A stretch of DNA of 64,000 nucleotides from Mesorhizobium sp. M9A.F.Ca.ET.002.03.1.2 (GCF_003952365.1 NZ_CP034443.1:496001-560000); one strand, 5' to 3'; positions 1 to 9,190 are shown, numbered from the stretch's first letter. The notes: generated by a model from the sequence alone, not told the origin. Numbers and translations are program-made.

Positions 1-840
1 ACCTCCTTCCTCGCCGCTTACGACTTCTCCTCCGACCTGTTCCGCACGGAGGAGGACTATGCGCGGCTGGCCGACCATTACCTGACCAGCCTCGCCCGCG
101 ACGGCGCCATCTATTCAGAGGTATTCACTTCGCCGGACCACGCCGGCAAGGCCGGCCTGTCGCCCAAGGCCTATACGGACGCGCTCGGCGAAGGCATCGC
201 GCGCGCCAGGGCCAAGACCGGTATCGAGGGCCGCATGATCGTTACCGGCGTGCGCAACGCCGGCGTCGAATCGATCGAGCAGGCGGCGCGCTTCGCGGCT
301 CGCTGCGGGCATCCGCTGGTCACCGGCTTCGGCGTCGCCGGCGACGAGCGGATAGGCGATCTGGAGGACTATGTCAGAGCTTTCGAAATCGCGCGTGAGG
401 CCGGTCTCGGCATCACCGTCCATGCCGGCGAACTGATGGGCTGGGAGAGCGTCAAAGCCGCGCTCGACCACATCCGCCCGTCCCGCATCGGCCATGGCGT
501 GCGGGCCATCGAAAACCCCGACCTTGTCCGGCGCATCGCCGACGAAGGCGTCGTGCTCGAATGCTGCCCCGGCTCCAACATCGCGCTGAAGGTCTTCGAC
601 AGTTTCGCCGACCACCCTTTTCCGGCGCTGCGCGCGGCGGGCTGCAAGGTGACGCTCAACTCCGACGACCCGCCCTATTTCTGGACGTCGCTGAAGCGCG
701 AATACGACATCGCCGCCGAGCATTTCTCGATGAACGAGAAGGCGCTCGCCGCCGTCACCAGAACGGCAATAGAGGCCGCCTTCGTCGACAGGAAGACCAG
801 GGCGATGCTGCTGGACCGGCTGGACGTGAAGGGCAGGTGA
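1..840 (+). CDS. add: Adenosine deaminase, 5' truncated by window edge
   Basis: The enzyme hydrolyses adenosine or deoxyadenosine to inosine or deoxyinosine and ammonia in the cytoplasm. The frame is open from base 1, so the N-terminus lies outside the window. The visible part has the family signatures: 'HAGE' (bases 421-432), the 'GHG' motif near 490-498, and the zinc/catalytic 'NSDDP' (658-672). The TGA stop is itself part of the first unit of the heptamer repeat that follows. Together with upp, deoA, punA and cdd it forms a salvage cluster. The identity is clear; only the start is missing. Confidence 0.93.
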   Translation, partial: TSFLAAYDFSSDLFRTEEDYARLADHYLTSLARDGAIYSEVFTSPDHAGKAGLSPKAYTDALGEGIARARAKTGIEGRMIVTGVRNAGVESIEQAARFAARCGHPLVTGFGVAGDERIGDLEDYVRAFEIAREAGLGITVHAGELMGWESVKAALDHIRPSRIGHGVRAIENPDLVRRIADEGVVLECCPGSNIALKVFDSFADHPFPALRAAGCKVTLNSDDPPYFWTSLKREYDIAAEHFSMNEKALAAVTRTAIEAAFVDRKTRAMLLDRLDVKGR

Positions 841-988
841 ATGGTGAATGGTGAATGGTGAATGGTGAATGGTGAATGGTGAATGGTGAATGGTGAATGG
901 TTCGCCCAACGCTTCGGTCCGTCAACCGCGAGTTTCCGCTCAACCAAGGACTCGCAAACCTATTCACTATTCACTATTCACTATTCAC
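837..988. repeat. Intergenic element with opposed heptamer arrays
   Basis: Nine tandem copies of GTGAATG run from 837 to 899; the first copy contains the add stop codon. About 60 bp later, four copies of TATTCAC (961-988) follow, the complement of GTGAATA. The two arms can therefore fold into a long imperfect hairpin. The unique core is 900-960. The architecture resembles the elements at 55653-55754 and 62722-62807, but with a different heptamer. It ends 12 bp before the upp ribosome binding site. Confidence 0.9.
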
Positions 989-1009
989 CTGCGCAGCTCG
1001 GAGAACACC

Positions 1010-1639
1010 ATGAAGGGCGTTACCGTCGTCGACCACCCGCTTGTCCAGCACAAGCTGACCATCATGCGCAAGAAGGAAACCTCGACGGCCGGCTTCCGGC
1101 GGCTGCTGCGCGAGATCTCGCTGCTGCTCGGCTATGAGGTCACCCGCAATCTCGAACTGACGACGACGACGATCGAAACGCCGATCGAGACGATGGAAGC
1201 GCCGACGCTGGAGGGCAAGAAGCTGGTCTTCGCCTCGGTGCTGCGCGCCGGCAACGGCTTGCTCGAAGGCCTGCTCGATCTGGTGCCGGCGGCGCGCGTC
1301 GCCCATATCGGTCTTTACCGCGATCATGAGACGCTGGAAGCGGTCGAATATTTCTTCAAGGCGCCGAGCGATCTCGCCGACCGGCTGGTGATCGTCGTCG
1401 ACCCGATGCTGGCGACCGCCAATTCGGCGATCGCGGCGATCGACAAGCTGAAAGGGCGTGGCGCCACCAATATCCGCTTCCTCTGCCTGCTGGCGGCGCC
1501 AGAGGGCATCGAGCGGTTCACCAAGGCGCATCCCGATGTTCCGGTCTTCACCGCTTCCATCGACCGCCAGCTCAACGAGAAGGGCTACATCATGCCCGGC
1601 CTCGGCGACGCCGGCGACCGCATGTACGGGACCAAATGA
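1010..1639 (+). CDS. upp: Uracil phosphoribosyltransferase
   Basis: The enzyme makes UMP from uracil and PRPP, the last step of uracil salvage. The 209-residue protein has the family length. It carries the PRPP-binding loop '[14 protein letters not shown]' around residues 127-140 and the uracil-binding C-terminal stretch '[17 protein letters not shown]'. I chose ATG 1010 because GGAG at 1000-1003 sits 6 bp upstream. In-frame starts further upstream fall inside the heptamer repeat and would add meaningless residues. It follows add on the same strand and could be cotranscribed through the repeat element. Confidence 0.95.
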   Translation: MKGVTVVDHPLVQHKLTIMRKKETSTAGFRRLLREISLLLGYEVTRNLELTTTTIETPIETMEAPTLEGKKLVFASVLRAGNGLLEGLLDLVPAARVAHIGLYRDHETLEAVEYFFKAPSDLADRLVIVVDPMLATANSAIAAIDKLKGRGATNIRFLCLLAAPEGIERFTKAHPDVPVFTASIDRQLNEKGYIMPGLGDAGDRMYGTK

Positions 1640-1737
1640 CCGTTAACCGATCGTTTACGCAAATGCACGGTTTCGGCGCCGGTTAAAGCGGTAAACACCA
1701 TGTCGCGATAAGCATGGGCCTTCACGAAGGCAGGTCC

Positions 1738-2301
1738 ATGCTGCGCAAGCTTCTCATCCTTGGCGTGCTCGCCGGAACGTCGGCGTCGTTCCCGATCCTC
1801 TATCAGTCGAATCCGCGGATGCTGGACGGGCTGTTGAAATCGGCAGCCGGAGCCAGGCCGACTGTCGAAACGCAAACCGACCTGAACCTGGCCGCGGTTC
1901 CCGACAGGCCGGCGACGCCGCAGCCGCTCGGCCGCAAGGTCGTGGTCACGGCGGACGCGCGCGGGCATTTCACCTCGGCGTTCAAGCTAAACGGCCGACA
2001 GGTCGACGGCATGATCGACACCGGCGCGACGCTCGTCGCCATCAACAGTTCGACGGCACGCAGGATTGGCATTTCGCTGAATGCGTCCGACTTTCGCCAC
2101 GAGGTCAACACCGCCAACGGCGCGATCGGGGCTGCCTTGGTGACGATCGACCGCCTGCAGATCGGCAAGATCACGGTCGAGGGCGTCCAGGCGGTGGTGC
2201 TCGACGACAAGGCGCTGCGCACCAACCTGATCGGCCTGAGTTTTCTCCAGCGGCTCGAAAGATACCAGGTCGAAAATGGCGCGCTGCTGCTCGTCCAGTA
2301 G
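1738..2301 (+). CDS. Retropepsin-like clan AA aspartic protease, membrane anchored
   Basis: The 187-residue protein has an N-terminal hydrophobic segment (residues 1-20, 'MLRKLLILGVLAGTSASF') and a C-terminal retropepsin-like domain. The catalytic triad motif 'DTGAT' is followed by 'LVAINSSTARRIGI', and the closing 'IGLSFLQRL' is typical of the TIGR02281 group. ATG 1738 is preferred over 1714 because an AGGCAGG-like Shine-Dalgarno lies just upstream and the shorter form starts directly with the membrane segment. A single-domain protease of this type must dimerise to form the active site. The substrate is unknown. The gene has its own leader and is not obviously part of the salvage cluster. 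Confidence 0.85.
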   Translation: MLRKLLILGVLAGTSASFPILYQSNPRMLDGLLKSAAGARPTVETQTDLNLAAVPDRPATPQPLGRKVVVTADARGHFTSAFKLNGRQVDGMIDTGATLVAINSSTARRIGISLNASDFRHEVNTANGAIGAALVTIDRLQIGKITVEGVQAVVLDDKALRTNLIGLSFLQRLERYQVENGALLLVQ

Positions 2302-2372
2302 ACCAAGATCCCGAACCGCAGGTCCGCGTCAGCGAAAAGTGGAAACCGGTTTTTTCGCTGGAGATCATGGTC
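2301..2372. repeat. Rhizobial intergenic palindrome
   Basis: Nested inverted repeats fill the convergent gap between the protease gene and deoA. The outer arms GACCAAGATC (2301-2310) and GATCATGGTC (2363-2372) match at 9 of 10 positions. The inner arms AGCGAAAA and TTTTCGCT flank GTGGAAACCGG. The layout is that of the repetitive palindromes seen in rhizobial genomes. It may also end transcription from both sides. Confidence 0.6.
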
Positions 2373-2402
2373 CAACAAGAAGGCAGAGCCTTGCTGACTG
2401 GA

Positions 2403-3722
2403 TCACCCGCGCGGCAGGATCCGCCGGATGACGGATTTTTCCGCGGACGGCTTCGAAGCGCCGATCGCATAGGCCGAAAGCACGGCGGCGGCGGCGGCCT
2501 CGGCATCCCCGGCATTGCGGGCATGGACCAGCGCCAGCGCCTCTCCGGCCCGCACCTCCGCGCCGACCGGCAACAGCCTGGTGATGCCGACCGCATGGTC
2601 GATCCCGTCGTCCGGCCGTATGCGCCCGCCGCCAAGCCCGACCACCGCAAGCCCGATGTCGCGGGTCGCGATGCCGGTGACGAAGCCGTTTTCGGTCGCC
2701 TTGACCGCAAGCTCCGTCGCCGCCTTCGGCAGATATTTTTCCGGCCTCTCGACGAAATCGGCCGGACCGCCTAGTGCCGCCACCATGCGCGCGAAGGCGG
2801 CGGCGGCCCCGCCGCCGCCAAGCGTCTCGGCGGCGCGCCGCATGCCGTCCTTGTTGGACGAGACCAACCCGGCCAACTGCAGCATGTCCGCGGCCAGCGC
2901 CAGCGTCACATCCTCCAGCCGCCGGTCACGGAAACGGCCGGTGAGGAAATCAACGGCATTGCGCACCTCGACCGCATTGCCGGCCGCCGACGCCAATGGC
3001 TCGTTCATGCCGGTGACCAGCGCCGAGGCCTTCAGGCCGGCACCAGTGGCGATTTCGACCAGGTTGTTCGCCAGTGCCGCTGCATCGCGCGACTTCTCCA
3101 TGAAGGCGCCGTTGCCGACCTTCACGTCGAGCACCAGCGACTGCAGGCCGGCCGCCAGCTTCTTCGACAGGATCGAGGCGGTGATCAGCGGCACCGATTC
3201 GACGGTTCCCGTCACGTCGCGGACCGCGTAGAGCCTGCGGTCGGCGGGCGCAAGATCGGCGGTCTGGCCGATGATGGCGCAGCCCGTTTCGAGCACCACC
3301 TTCCGGAACCGCGCAACGTCCGGCTGGCTGATGTAGCCGGGGATGGCATCCATCTTGTCCAGCGTGCCGCCGGTATGGCCGAGGCCGCGGCCGGAAATCA
3401 TCGGCACATAGGCGCCGCAGGCGGCGACGATCGGGGCCACCATCAGCGAGACATTGTCGCCGACGCCGCCTGTCGAATGCTTGTCGGTGACCGGGCCTGG
3501 CAGTTCCGACCAGTCGAGTACGTCGCCGGAATCGCGCATGGCAAGCGTCAGCGCCACTGCCTCGTCGCGGCTCATGCCGTTGAAGAACACCGCCATGGCG
3601 AAGGCCCCGACCTGCCCGTCCGAGACGGTGCCTGCGGTCACGCCTTCGATGAATCTGGCGATCTCCTGCGCCGACAGCTTGTGGCCGTCGCGCTTGCTGC
3701 GGATGATTTCCTGGGGAAGCAT
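2403..3722 (-). CDS. deoA: Thymidine phosphorylase
   Basis: The enzyme phosphorolyses thymidine or deoxyuridine to the free base and deoxyribose-1-phosphate. The 439-residue protein has the signature 'KHSTGGVGDN' at residues 81-90 and the glycine-rich 'GRGLGHTGGTLDK' near 111-123, which bind phosphate and nucleoside. A pyrimidine phosphorylase C-terminal domain follows. Its ATG shares one base with the stop of punA (TGATG), so translation is probably coupled. It is the last gene of the run transporter-cdd-punA-deoA. Confidence 0.96.
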   Translation of the reverse strand: MLPQEIIRSKRDGHKLSAQEIARFIEGVTAGTVSDGQVGAFAMAVFFNGMSRDEAVALTLAMRDSGDVLDWSELPGPVTDKHSTGGVGDNVSLMVAPIVAACGAYVPMISGRGLGHTGGTLDKMDAIPGYISQPDVARFRKVVLETGCAIIGQTADLAPADRRLYAVRDVTGTVESVPLITASILSKKLAAGLQSLVLDVKVGNGAFMEKSRDAAALANNLVEIATGAGLKASALVTGMNEPLASAAGNAVEVRNAVDFLTGRFRDRRLEDVTLALAADMLQLAGLVSSNKDGMRRAAETLGGGGAAAAFARMVAALGGPADFVERPEKYLPKAATELAVKATENGFVTGIATRDIGLAVVGLGGGRIRPDDGIDHAVGITRLLPVGAEVRAGEALALVHARNAGDAEAAAAAVLSAYAIGASKPSAEKSVIRRILPRG

Positions 3723-4540
3723 CAGGCCGGGACCTTACTCTCCGGCAAGCTATCCTGGAACACACGCTGGAGAATGGTCGCCAGCCGCGCGCCGCCGACC
3801 GGCGCCATGTCCTTGGTCTCCTGGTGCGAAAGCTCCGCCCCGGTCATCCCGGCGGCGAGGTTGGTGATGACCGAACAGGCGGCGACGCGCAGGCCAAGGA
3901 ACCGGGCGAGGATGACCTCCGGCACGGTCGACATGCCGACGGCGTTGGCGCCCATGATGCGCGCCATGCGGATCTCGGCGGGCGTCTCGAAGCACGGCCC
4001 GGAGAACCACATATAGACGCCCTTGTGCAGCGCGGTAGCCGTCGCCTTGGCCGCCTTTTCGATCGCCGAGCAGAGGCCGGCATCATAGGCTTCGGTCAGG
4101 CCGACGAAGCGGCGGTCGCTCGGCTCGCCGATCAGCGGGTTGGAGCCCGAGAAATTGATGTGGTCTGATATCAGCATCACCGAGCCCGGCTCCATGTCCG
4201 GATCGACCGAGCCGGCGGCATTGGTGAGGATCAGTTTCGAGATGCCGATGCCGGCGAGTACCTCCAGCGCCGGCCGCATCGCCGCCGCGTTGCCGTGCTC
4301 GTAATAGTGGGCGCGGCCCGACAGCATCAGCACCGGCGTGCCGGCAAAACGTCCCGCCACCACCTCGCCGGCATGGCCGGTGACGCCGCTTCTGGGAAAG
4401 CCCGGCAATTCGGCATAGGACATGCGGACAGGGTCCTCGACCAGGTCGACAAGCCCGCCAAGGCCCGAACCCAGCACCAGCGCGGTGGCGGGCGCCAGCC
4501 CGTCCAACCTTTCGACGAGACGATCAAGCGCTTCCTTCAT
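3722..4540 (-). CDS. punA: Purine nucleoside phosphorylase, trimeric PunA type
   Basis: The enzyme phosphorolyses (deoxy)inosine and guanosine to the base and pentose-1-phosphate. The 272-residue protein carries the phosphate loop 'GSGLGGL' (residues 24-30), 'TNAAGS' in the purine-site region, and 'FETPAEIRMARIMGANAVGMS', all marks of the trimeric class rather than hexameric DeoD. ATG 4540 is the start because it overlaps the cdd stop as ATGA; the frame remains open upstream only as a shadow of cdd. The product of adenosine deaminase (inosine) is its natural substrate. Confidence 0.92.
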   Translation of the reverse strand: MKEALDRLVERLDGLAPATALVLGSGLGGLVDLVEDPVRMSYAELPGFPRSGVTGHAGEVVAGRFAGTPVLMLSGRAHYYEHGNAAAMRPALEVLAGIGISKLILTNAAGSVDPDMEPGSVMLISDHINFSGSNPLIGEPSDRRFVGLTEAYDAGLCSAIEKAAKATATALHKGVYMWFSGPCFETPAEIRMARIMGANAVGMSTVPEVILARFLGLRVAACSVITNLAAGMTGAELSHQETKDMAPVGGARLATILQRVFQDSLPESKVPA

Positions 4541-4929
4541 TTCAAAATGTCGCCCTGGAAGCCGTAGGGAAGCATCTCGCCCATGGTCACGGTCTCGACC
4601 ACGCCGCCATTGTCGCAAAGATAGACTTTGGTTTCCGGCCGGCAGAATTCGGCCAGCCGCTGCCGGCAGCCGCCGCAGGGCGAGCATTTCGCCATGCGCT
4701 CGGCGATCACCGCGATTTCCATGATCCTGCCGCCGCCGCCCATGATGTAGTGGCCGAGCGCGGTGGTCTCGGCGCACCAGCCTTCCGGATAGGACGCGAC
4801 CTCGACATTGGCGCCGGCAAAGACGCGGCCGTCCTCGGTGCGCAGTGCCGCCCCGACCGGGAATTTCGAATAGGGCGCATAGGCCTTGGCCATGGCGGCC
4901 TTGGCCGCTTCGAACAGATCATGAGCCAT
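4537..4929 (-). CDS. cdd: Cytidine deaminase
   Basis: The enzyme deaminates cytidine and deoxycytidine to uridine and deoxyuridine. The 130-residue protein is the size of the homotetrameric form. Zinc ligands and the catalytic glutamate are visible as 'CAE' (residues 52-54) and 'PCGGC' (84-88). It follows the second permease gene by about 55 bp and overlaps punA by 4 bp. Its product can feed deoA (deoxyuridine) or, after base release, upp. Confidence 0.95.
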   Translation of the reverse strand: MAHDLFEAAKAAMAKAYAPYSKFPVGAALRTEDGRVFAGANVEVASYPEGWCAETTALGHYIMGGGGRIMEIAVIAERMAKCSPCGGCRQRLAEFCRPETKVYLCDNGGVVETVTMGEMLPYGFQGDILK

Positions 4930-4984
4930 TTATTTTCCTTTCGCATGGTCCGGTCCGAAAACCGGCTGGGGTTCAGAGCCATGC

Positions 4985-5956
4985 TTAGCGTTCCTTGACA
5001 TAAGGCACGCCGCCGGCGCGCGGCGGGATCGCCTTGCCGATGAAGCCGGCGAGCAGGATGACGGTAAGGACATAGGGTAGCGCCTGCATGAATTGCACCG
5101 GCACCTTGCCGATCAGCGGCAGCGGCGTGCCTTGCAGGCGGATCGACAGCGCGTCGAGGAAGCCGAACAACAGGCAGGCGAACATGGCGTTGACCGGCTT
5201 CCACTTGGCGAAGATCAGCGCGGCCAGTGCGATGTAGCCCTTGCCGGCGGTCATGTCCTTCACGAAGCCGCCATTCTGCACCATCGACAGATAGGCGCCG
5301 GCAATGCCGGTGAGCACGCCGGTGCAGATCAGCGCCCGGTAGCGCAGCCAGGCGACCGAGATGCCGGCGGTGTCGACCGCGGCCGGGTTCTCGCCGACCG
5401 CGCGCAGGCGCAGGCCGAAGCGGGTGCGAAACAGCACCCACCAGGTGAACGGCACCGCGAGGAACGCGAGATAGACCAGCACGGAATGGCCGGAGATGAG
5501 CTCCGAATATATCGGTCCGAGGATCGGCACGCTCCTGAGCGCGTCCGCACCGGGCCAGACGATCGCTCCGAACCGCTCGCCCGAGGCCAAAGCTGGCGTA
5601 CGGCCACCTTGCTGGAACCAGGCCTGCCCCAGCATGATGGTCGACCCGGCGGCGATGAAATTGATCGCCACGCCGGAGACGATCTGGTTGCCGCGATGGG
5701 TGATCGAGGCAAAGCCATGGATCATTGCGAAAGCGACCGAGATGAGAATGGCCATGCCGAGGCCGAGATAGGCGGAATGGAAGACCGAGGCTGCGGCGGC
5801 ACCGGCGAAGGCGCCGACCAGCATCTTGCCTTCGAGCCCGATATCGAAGACGCCGGCCCGCTCCGAATAGAGGCCGGCGAGGCAGGCGAGCAGGAGCGGC
5901 ACCGACAGGCGGATGGTCGAGTCCAGAACCTGGATGATGGCATTGAACAGATCCAT
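4985..5956 (-). CDS. Nucleoside ABC transporter permease (second of two)
   Basis: The 323-residue protein is largely hydrophobic, with about eight membrane segments and the BPD_transp_2 fold. Segments such as 'VPLLLACLAGLYSERAGVFDIGLEGKMLVGAF' are typical of BmpC/NupC-type permeases paired with BMP binding proteins. ATG 5956 is chosen because it lies 1 bp after the stop of the other permease; the open frame upstream is a shadow. With the 5958-7097 permease it would form the heterodimeric channel. Nucleoside specificity is inferred from the adjoining cdd, punA and deoA. Confidence 0.9.
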   Translation of the reverse strand: MDLFNAIIQVLDSTIRLSVPLLLACLAGLYSERAGVFDIGLEGKMLVGAFAGAAAASVFHSAYLGLGMAILISVAFAMIHGFASITHRGNQIVSGVAINFIAAGSTIMLGQAWFQQGGRTPALASGERFGAIVWPGADALRSVPILGPIYSELISGHSVLVYLAFLAVPFTWWVLFRTRFGLRLRAVGENPAAVDTAGISVAWLRYRALICTGVLTGIAGAYLSMVQNGGFVKDMTAGKGYIALAALIFAKWKPVNAMFACLLFGFLDALSIRLQGTPLPLIGKVPVQFMQALPYVLTVILLAGFIGKAIPPRAGGVPYVKER

Positions 5957-5957
5957 C

Positions 5958-7097
5958 TCAGGCGCCCTTCCCCTTGACCGCTTCCATGCCGACGGTTCTC
6001 GGGCTGAGCGAGGCGAACAGTGCCTGGACATAGGGCCGGAACATGTGCTCAAGCGCGCCGGCGAACAGGATGACCAGGCCCTGGATGATGACGATCATGT
6101 CGCGGCTGATGGCCGGCATTTCGAAGGCGAGTTCGGCGCCGCCTTGGTAGAGCATGCCGAACAGGATTGCCGCCAGCACGATGCCGACCGGGTGCAGGCG
6201 CCCCATCAGCGCCACGGCGATACCGACGAAGCCGGCACCCGAGACGAACTCGAGCGCGACGTTGTGCTGGTCGCCCATCGTCGGATTGAGCGCCATCATG
6301 CCGGCCAGCGCGCCCGAGACCATCATGGCCAGGATGATGATGCGGGTTTCGGAAATGCCAGCGTAGCGTGCCGCCTTCGGGCTGTGGCCGTAGGTGCGCA
6401 TCTCGTAGCCGAACCTGGTGCGCCAGATCATCACCCAGACCAGAAAGGCCATGGCCAGCGCCAGCAGGAAGGAGACGTTGAATGGCGCCGAGCGGATCTT
6501 GGCGCCGAACAGTTCTATGATCCAGTTGAGCTTCGGCAGCTGCGCGCCGTCGAGGAAGGTGCGCGTCTGCGGCGCCATGGAGCCGGCCGGCTTCAGCACG
6601 CCGACCAGCGCATAGACCATGACGCTGGCGGCGATGAAGTTGAACATGATGGTGGTGATGACGATGTGCGAACCGCGCTTGGCCTGCAGATAGGCAGGGA
6701 TCAGAGCCCACAGCGCTCCCATAGCCGCAGCGGCGGCGATCGCCAGCGGGAAGGTGAGCCACCATGGCAGCACGCTGTCGAATGCCAGGCAGACGATGCC
6801 GATGCCGAGACCGGCGATATAGCCCTGGCCCTCGCCACCGATGTTGAACAGGCCGCAATGCGCCGCAACCGCCACGGAAAGCCCGCTGAAGATGAAGGTG
6901 GTGGCGTAGAATAGGGTGAAGGCGATGCCTTGCCCACGGCCGAAGGCGCCCTCGACCAGGACGGCGGCCGCGCGAAACGGATTTTCTCCAACCAGAAGCA
7001 CGACGAAGCCGGCGACGACGAAGGCAACGGCGAGGTTGATCACCGGGATCAGCCCGTAATCGGCCCAGGCCGGCAGCTTGGCGTAAGGCGTGCTCAT
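5958..7097 (-). CDS. Nucleoside ABC transporter permease (first of two)
   Basis: The 379-residue permease has about nine predicted membrane helices and the BPD_transp_2 fold. The stretch 'HCGLFNIGGEGQGYIAGLGIG' matches the conserved region in sugar and nucleoside permeases of the RbsC/BmpB type. Its ATG overlaps the stop of the ATPase gene (ATGA at 7094-7097), and it runs into the second permease with a 1-bp gap. The tight packing supports one transcript and a fixed subunit ratio. Confidence 0.9.
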   Translation of the reverse strand: MSTPYAKLPAWADYGLIPVINLAVAFVVAGFVVLLVGENPFRAAAVLVEGAFGRGQGIAFTLFYATTFIFSGLSVAVAAHCGLFNIGGEGQGYIAGLGIGIVCLAFDSVLPWWLTFPLAIAAAAAMGALWALIPAYLQAKRGSHIVITTIMFNFIAASVMVYALVGVLKPAGSMAPQTRTFLDGAQLPKLNWIIELFGAKIRSAPFNVSFLLALAMAFLVWVMIWRTRFGYEMRTYGHSPKAARYAGISETRIIILAMMVSGALAGMMALNPTMGDQHNVALEFVSGAGFVGIAVALMGRLHPVGIVLAAILFGMLYQGGAELAFEMPAISRDMIVIIQGLVILFAGALEHMFRPYVQALFASLSPRTVGMEAVKGKGA

Positions 7098-8626
7098 TGC
7101 GCCGCCTCCCGGTGCTCGACACCCGCCATCAGCAGGCCGAGCTCGCCTTCGGTCGCCTCCGGGCCGCGCTCGCCGACGATGCGGCCGGCAAACATCACCA
7201 GGATGCGGTCGGAAAGCGAGCGGATCTCGTCGAGCTCGACCGACACCACCAGCACCGCCTTGCCCTGGTCGCGCATGGCGATGAGGCGCTTGTGGATGAA
7301 TTCGATGGCGCCGACATCGACGCCGCGCGTCGGCTGGCCGACGATCAGCACGCCCGGGTCCTGTTCCATTTCCCGCGCCAGCACGATCTTCTGCTGGTTG
7401 CCGCCGGAGAAATTGGCGGTCTTGAGCCGGCAGTCCGCCGGGCGGATGTCGTATTTGGCTATTCTGTCCCTGGCGTCGTCGCGGATGGCGTCGATGTTGA
7501 GGAACGGCCCCCTGAGATAGCGCGGGTGGTCGTGATAGCCGAGGATCGAATTCTCGTTCTCCTCGAAGGCCAGCACCAGGCCGACATGATGGCGGTCCTC
7601 CGGCACATGGGCGAGACCCCGGTCGCGCAGCTCGCCGGGATCGGCGGCACCGGTGAGGTCGATCGGCTTGCCGTCGAGCATGACGGAGCCCGAGACGGCG
7701 CGCCTGATGCCGGAAATCGCCTCGAGCATTTCGGATTGCCCGTTGCCGGCGACGCCGGCGATGCCGACGATCTCGCCGGCGCGCACGTCGAAGGAGATGT
7801 CGTCGACCATGGTGACGCCGCGGGAATCCTTGACCGTCAGGTTCTTGACCGCGAGCTTGACGCCGCCGGCTTCCGCCTCGCCCTTTTCCACTCGCAAGAG
7901 CACGCGCCGGCCGACCATCAGCTCGGCCAACTCCCCGACGGTGGTCTCCTTTGTCACCCTGGTTGCCACCATCGTGCCCTGGCGCATGACCGAGACCGTG
8001 TCGGTGATCGCCATGATCTCGCGCAGCTTATGGGTGATCAGCACCACCGTCTTGCCCTGCTCCTTCAGCTGCTTGAGGATGCGGAACAGATGGTCGGCCT
8101 CGGCCGGCGTCAGCACGCCCGTCGGCTCGTCGAGGATCAGGATCTCGGCGCCGCGATACAGCGCCTTCAGGATTTCGACGCGCTGCTGCAGGCCGACAGG
8201 CAACTCCTCGATGATCGCATCGGGATCGACCTCCAGCCCGTATTCGCGCTCGAGCCGTTCCAGTTCGGATCGCGCCTTGGCGATGCTCTTCTTCAAGAGC
8301 GCATCGCTTTCGGCGCCGAGAATGACGTTTTCCAGCACCGTGAAATTGTCGACCAGCATGAAGTGCTGATGCACCATGCCGATGCCGAGCGCGATGGCGT
8401 CGTTGGGCGTCTTGATCGACGCTGGCTGGCCGCCGACGCGGATCTCGCCGCTGTCGGCCTGGTAGAAACCGTAGAGGATCGACATCAGCGTCGACTTGCC
8501 GGCGCCGTTCTCGCCGACAATGCCGTGGATGGTACCGCGCGCGATCTCCAGATTGATGTCGCGGTTGGCGCGAACGGCGCCAAAACTCTTGTTGATGCCG
8601 ATCAACTCGATTGCGGCTTGCGCCAT
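7094..8626 (-). CDS. Nucleoside ABC transporter ATP-binding protein, two ABC domains
   Basis: The 510-residue protein contains two ABC cassettes in tandem, like RbsA/MglA. The first has the Walker A 'GENGAGKST' (about residues 37-45) and Walker B 'LILDEPTGVLT'. The second has the divergent Walker A 'GVAGNGQSE' usual in this class, with 'FSGGNQQKIVLARE' as its signature. Start ATG 8626 gives 'MAQAAIELIGINKSFG', the expected N-terminus; the longer frame has no support. It is the first gene of the transport-salvage operon. Confidence 0.93.
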   Translation of the reverse strand: MAQAAIELIGINKSFGAVRANRDINLEIARGTIHGIVGENGAGKSTLMSILYGFYQADSGEIRVGGQPASIKTPNDAIALGIGMVHQHFMLVDNFTVLENVILGAESDALLKKSIAKARSELERLEREYGLEVDPDAIIEELPVGLQQRVEILKALYRGAEILILDEPTGVLTPAEADHLFRILKQLKEQGKTVVLITHKLREIMAITDTVSVMRQGTMVATRVTKETTVGELAELMVGRRVLLRVEKGEAEAGGVKLAVKNLTVKDSRGVTMVDDISFDVRAGEIVGIAGVAGNGQSEMLEAISGIRRAVSGSVMLDGKPIDLTGAADPGELRDRGLAHVPEDRHHVGLVLAFEENENSILGYHDHPRYLRGPFLNIDAIRDDARDRIAKYDIRPADCRLKTANFSGGNQQKIVLAREMEQDPGVLIVGQPTRGVDVGAIEFIHKRLIAMRDQGKAVLVVSVELDEIRSLSDRILVMFAGRIVGERGPEATEGELGLLMAGVEHREAAQ

Positions 8627-8856
8627 GCAGCCTGTCCCACTCTTATTTTTTATCGCTTGGTCAAAACGCCTAGCATGACGCACCGCTTGTGCCAATTGTC
8701 CAGAGCAGCATCCACTCTCGACAAATCCCCGCGCGCTTGTCAATTTCGAACGTGGCCGCAGCCTTCACATTCGCTATCGCATCGGCCTGAAAATCGGATT
8801 CGATTTTTGCTGCGCCGACCTTCGGTTCGGAAAGCGCGATGCGAAGATTGTCGGTG

Positions 8857-8900
8857 TTAGAGCGCATTTTGTGCGTCCAATTGGACGCGCGTCGCTCTAA
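8857..8900. repeat. Rhizobial palindrome, TTAGAGCG...CGCTCTAA
   Basis: The arms TTAGAGCG (8857-8864) and CGCTCTAA (8893-8900) enclose a perfect 16-bp palindrome GCGTCCAATTGGACGC (8873-8888). It sits between the divergent ABC ATPase and slyX genes. This type of palindrome recurs in Mesorhizobium intergenic DNA. The rest of 8627-8963 holds no gene; another small AAAATCG/CGATTTT inverted repeat lies near 8783-8806. Confidence 0.6.
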
Positions 8901-8963
8901 TATGGCGAATCCCGAAATTCGCATCTCTTGGGAGTTGCGCAGCGAGAACCCGAGGTTTTTCAG

Positions 8964-9173
8964 ATGACCATGCCCGCCGACCGGCTGACAACGCTGGAAA
9001 TCCGCGCCGCCGAACAGGAGAAGACCATCGAGGAACTGTCCGGCCAGATCGCCGAACAATGGAAAGTGATCGAGCGCATGCAGCGCAAGCTCGATGCGCT
9101 GACCGACCGGTTCCTGGCGCTGGAGGAACAGGCCGCACCCGACGTGCCGGTGACCAAGCCGCCGCATTGGTGA
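8964..9173 (+). CDS. slyX: SlyX family protein
   Basis: The 69-residue protein is mostly heptad-patterned helix ('LEIRAAEQEKTIEELSGQI'), giving the short coiled coil of SlyX. It ends with the typical '(K)PPH(W)' tail ('VTKPPHW'). The function of SlyX is not established. ATG 8964 is taken because a CGAGG sequence lies about 8 bp upstream; ATG 8970 is also possible. It is a single gene, convergent with the BMP gene. Confidence 0.85.
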   Translation: MTMPADRLTTLEIRAAEQEKTIEELSGQIAEQWKVIERMQRKLDALTDRFLALEEQAAPDVPVTKPPHW

Positions 9174-9190
9174 GCCTACCGAGAATGGCA

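Noticed and set aside
837..988. CRISPR array
   Set aside because: Units are 7 bp without spacers, in two opposed arrays; this is a tandem repeat, and no cas genes are present.
5913..6914. Long open frame of 333 codons on + opposite the permease genes
   Set aside because: It is antisense to two clear permease genes, its translation is rich in Asp, His and Arg as expected from a GC-rich shadow frame, and it has no domain or ribosome binding site.
7097..8860. 587-codon open frame on + opposite the ABC ATPase
   Set aside because: Shadow of the ATPase gene; no family signature, and codon pattern reflects the other strand.
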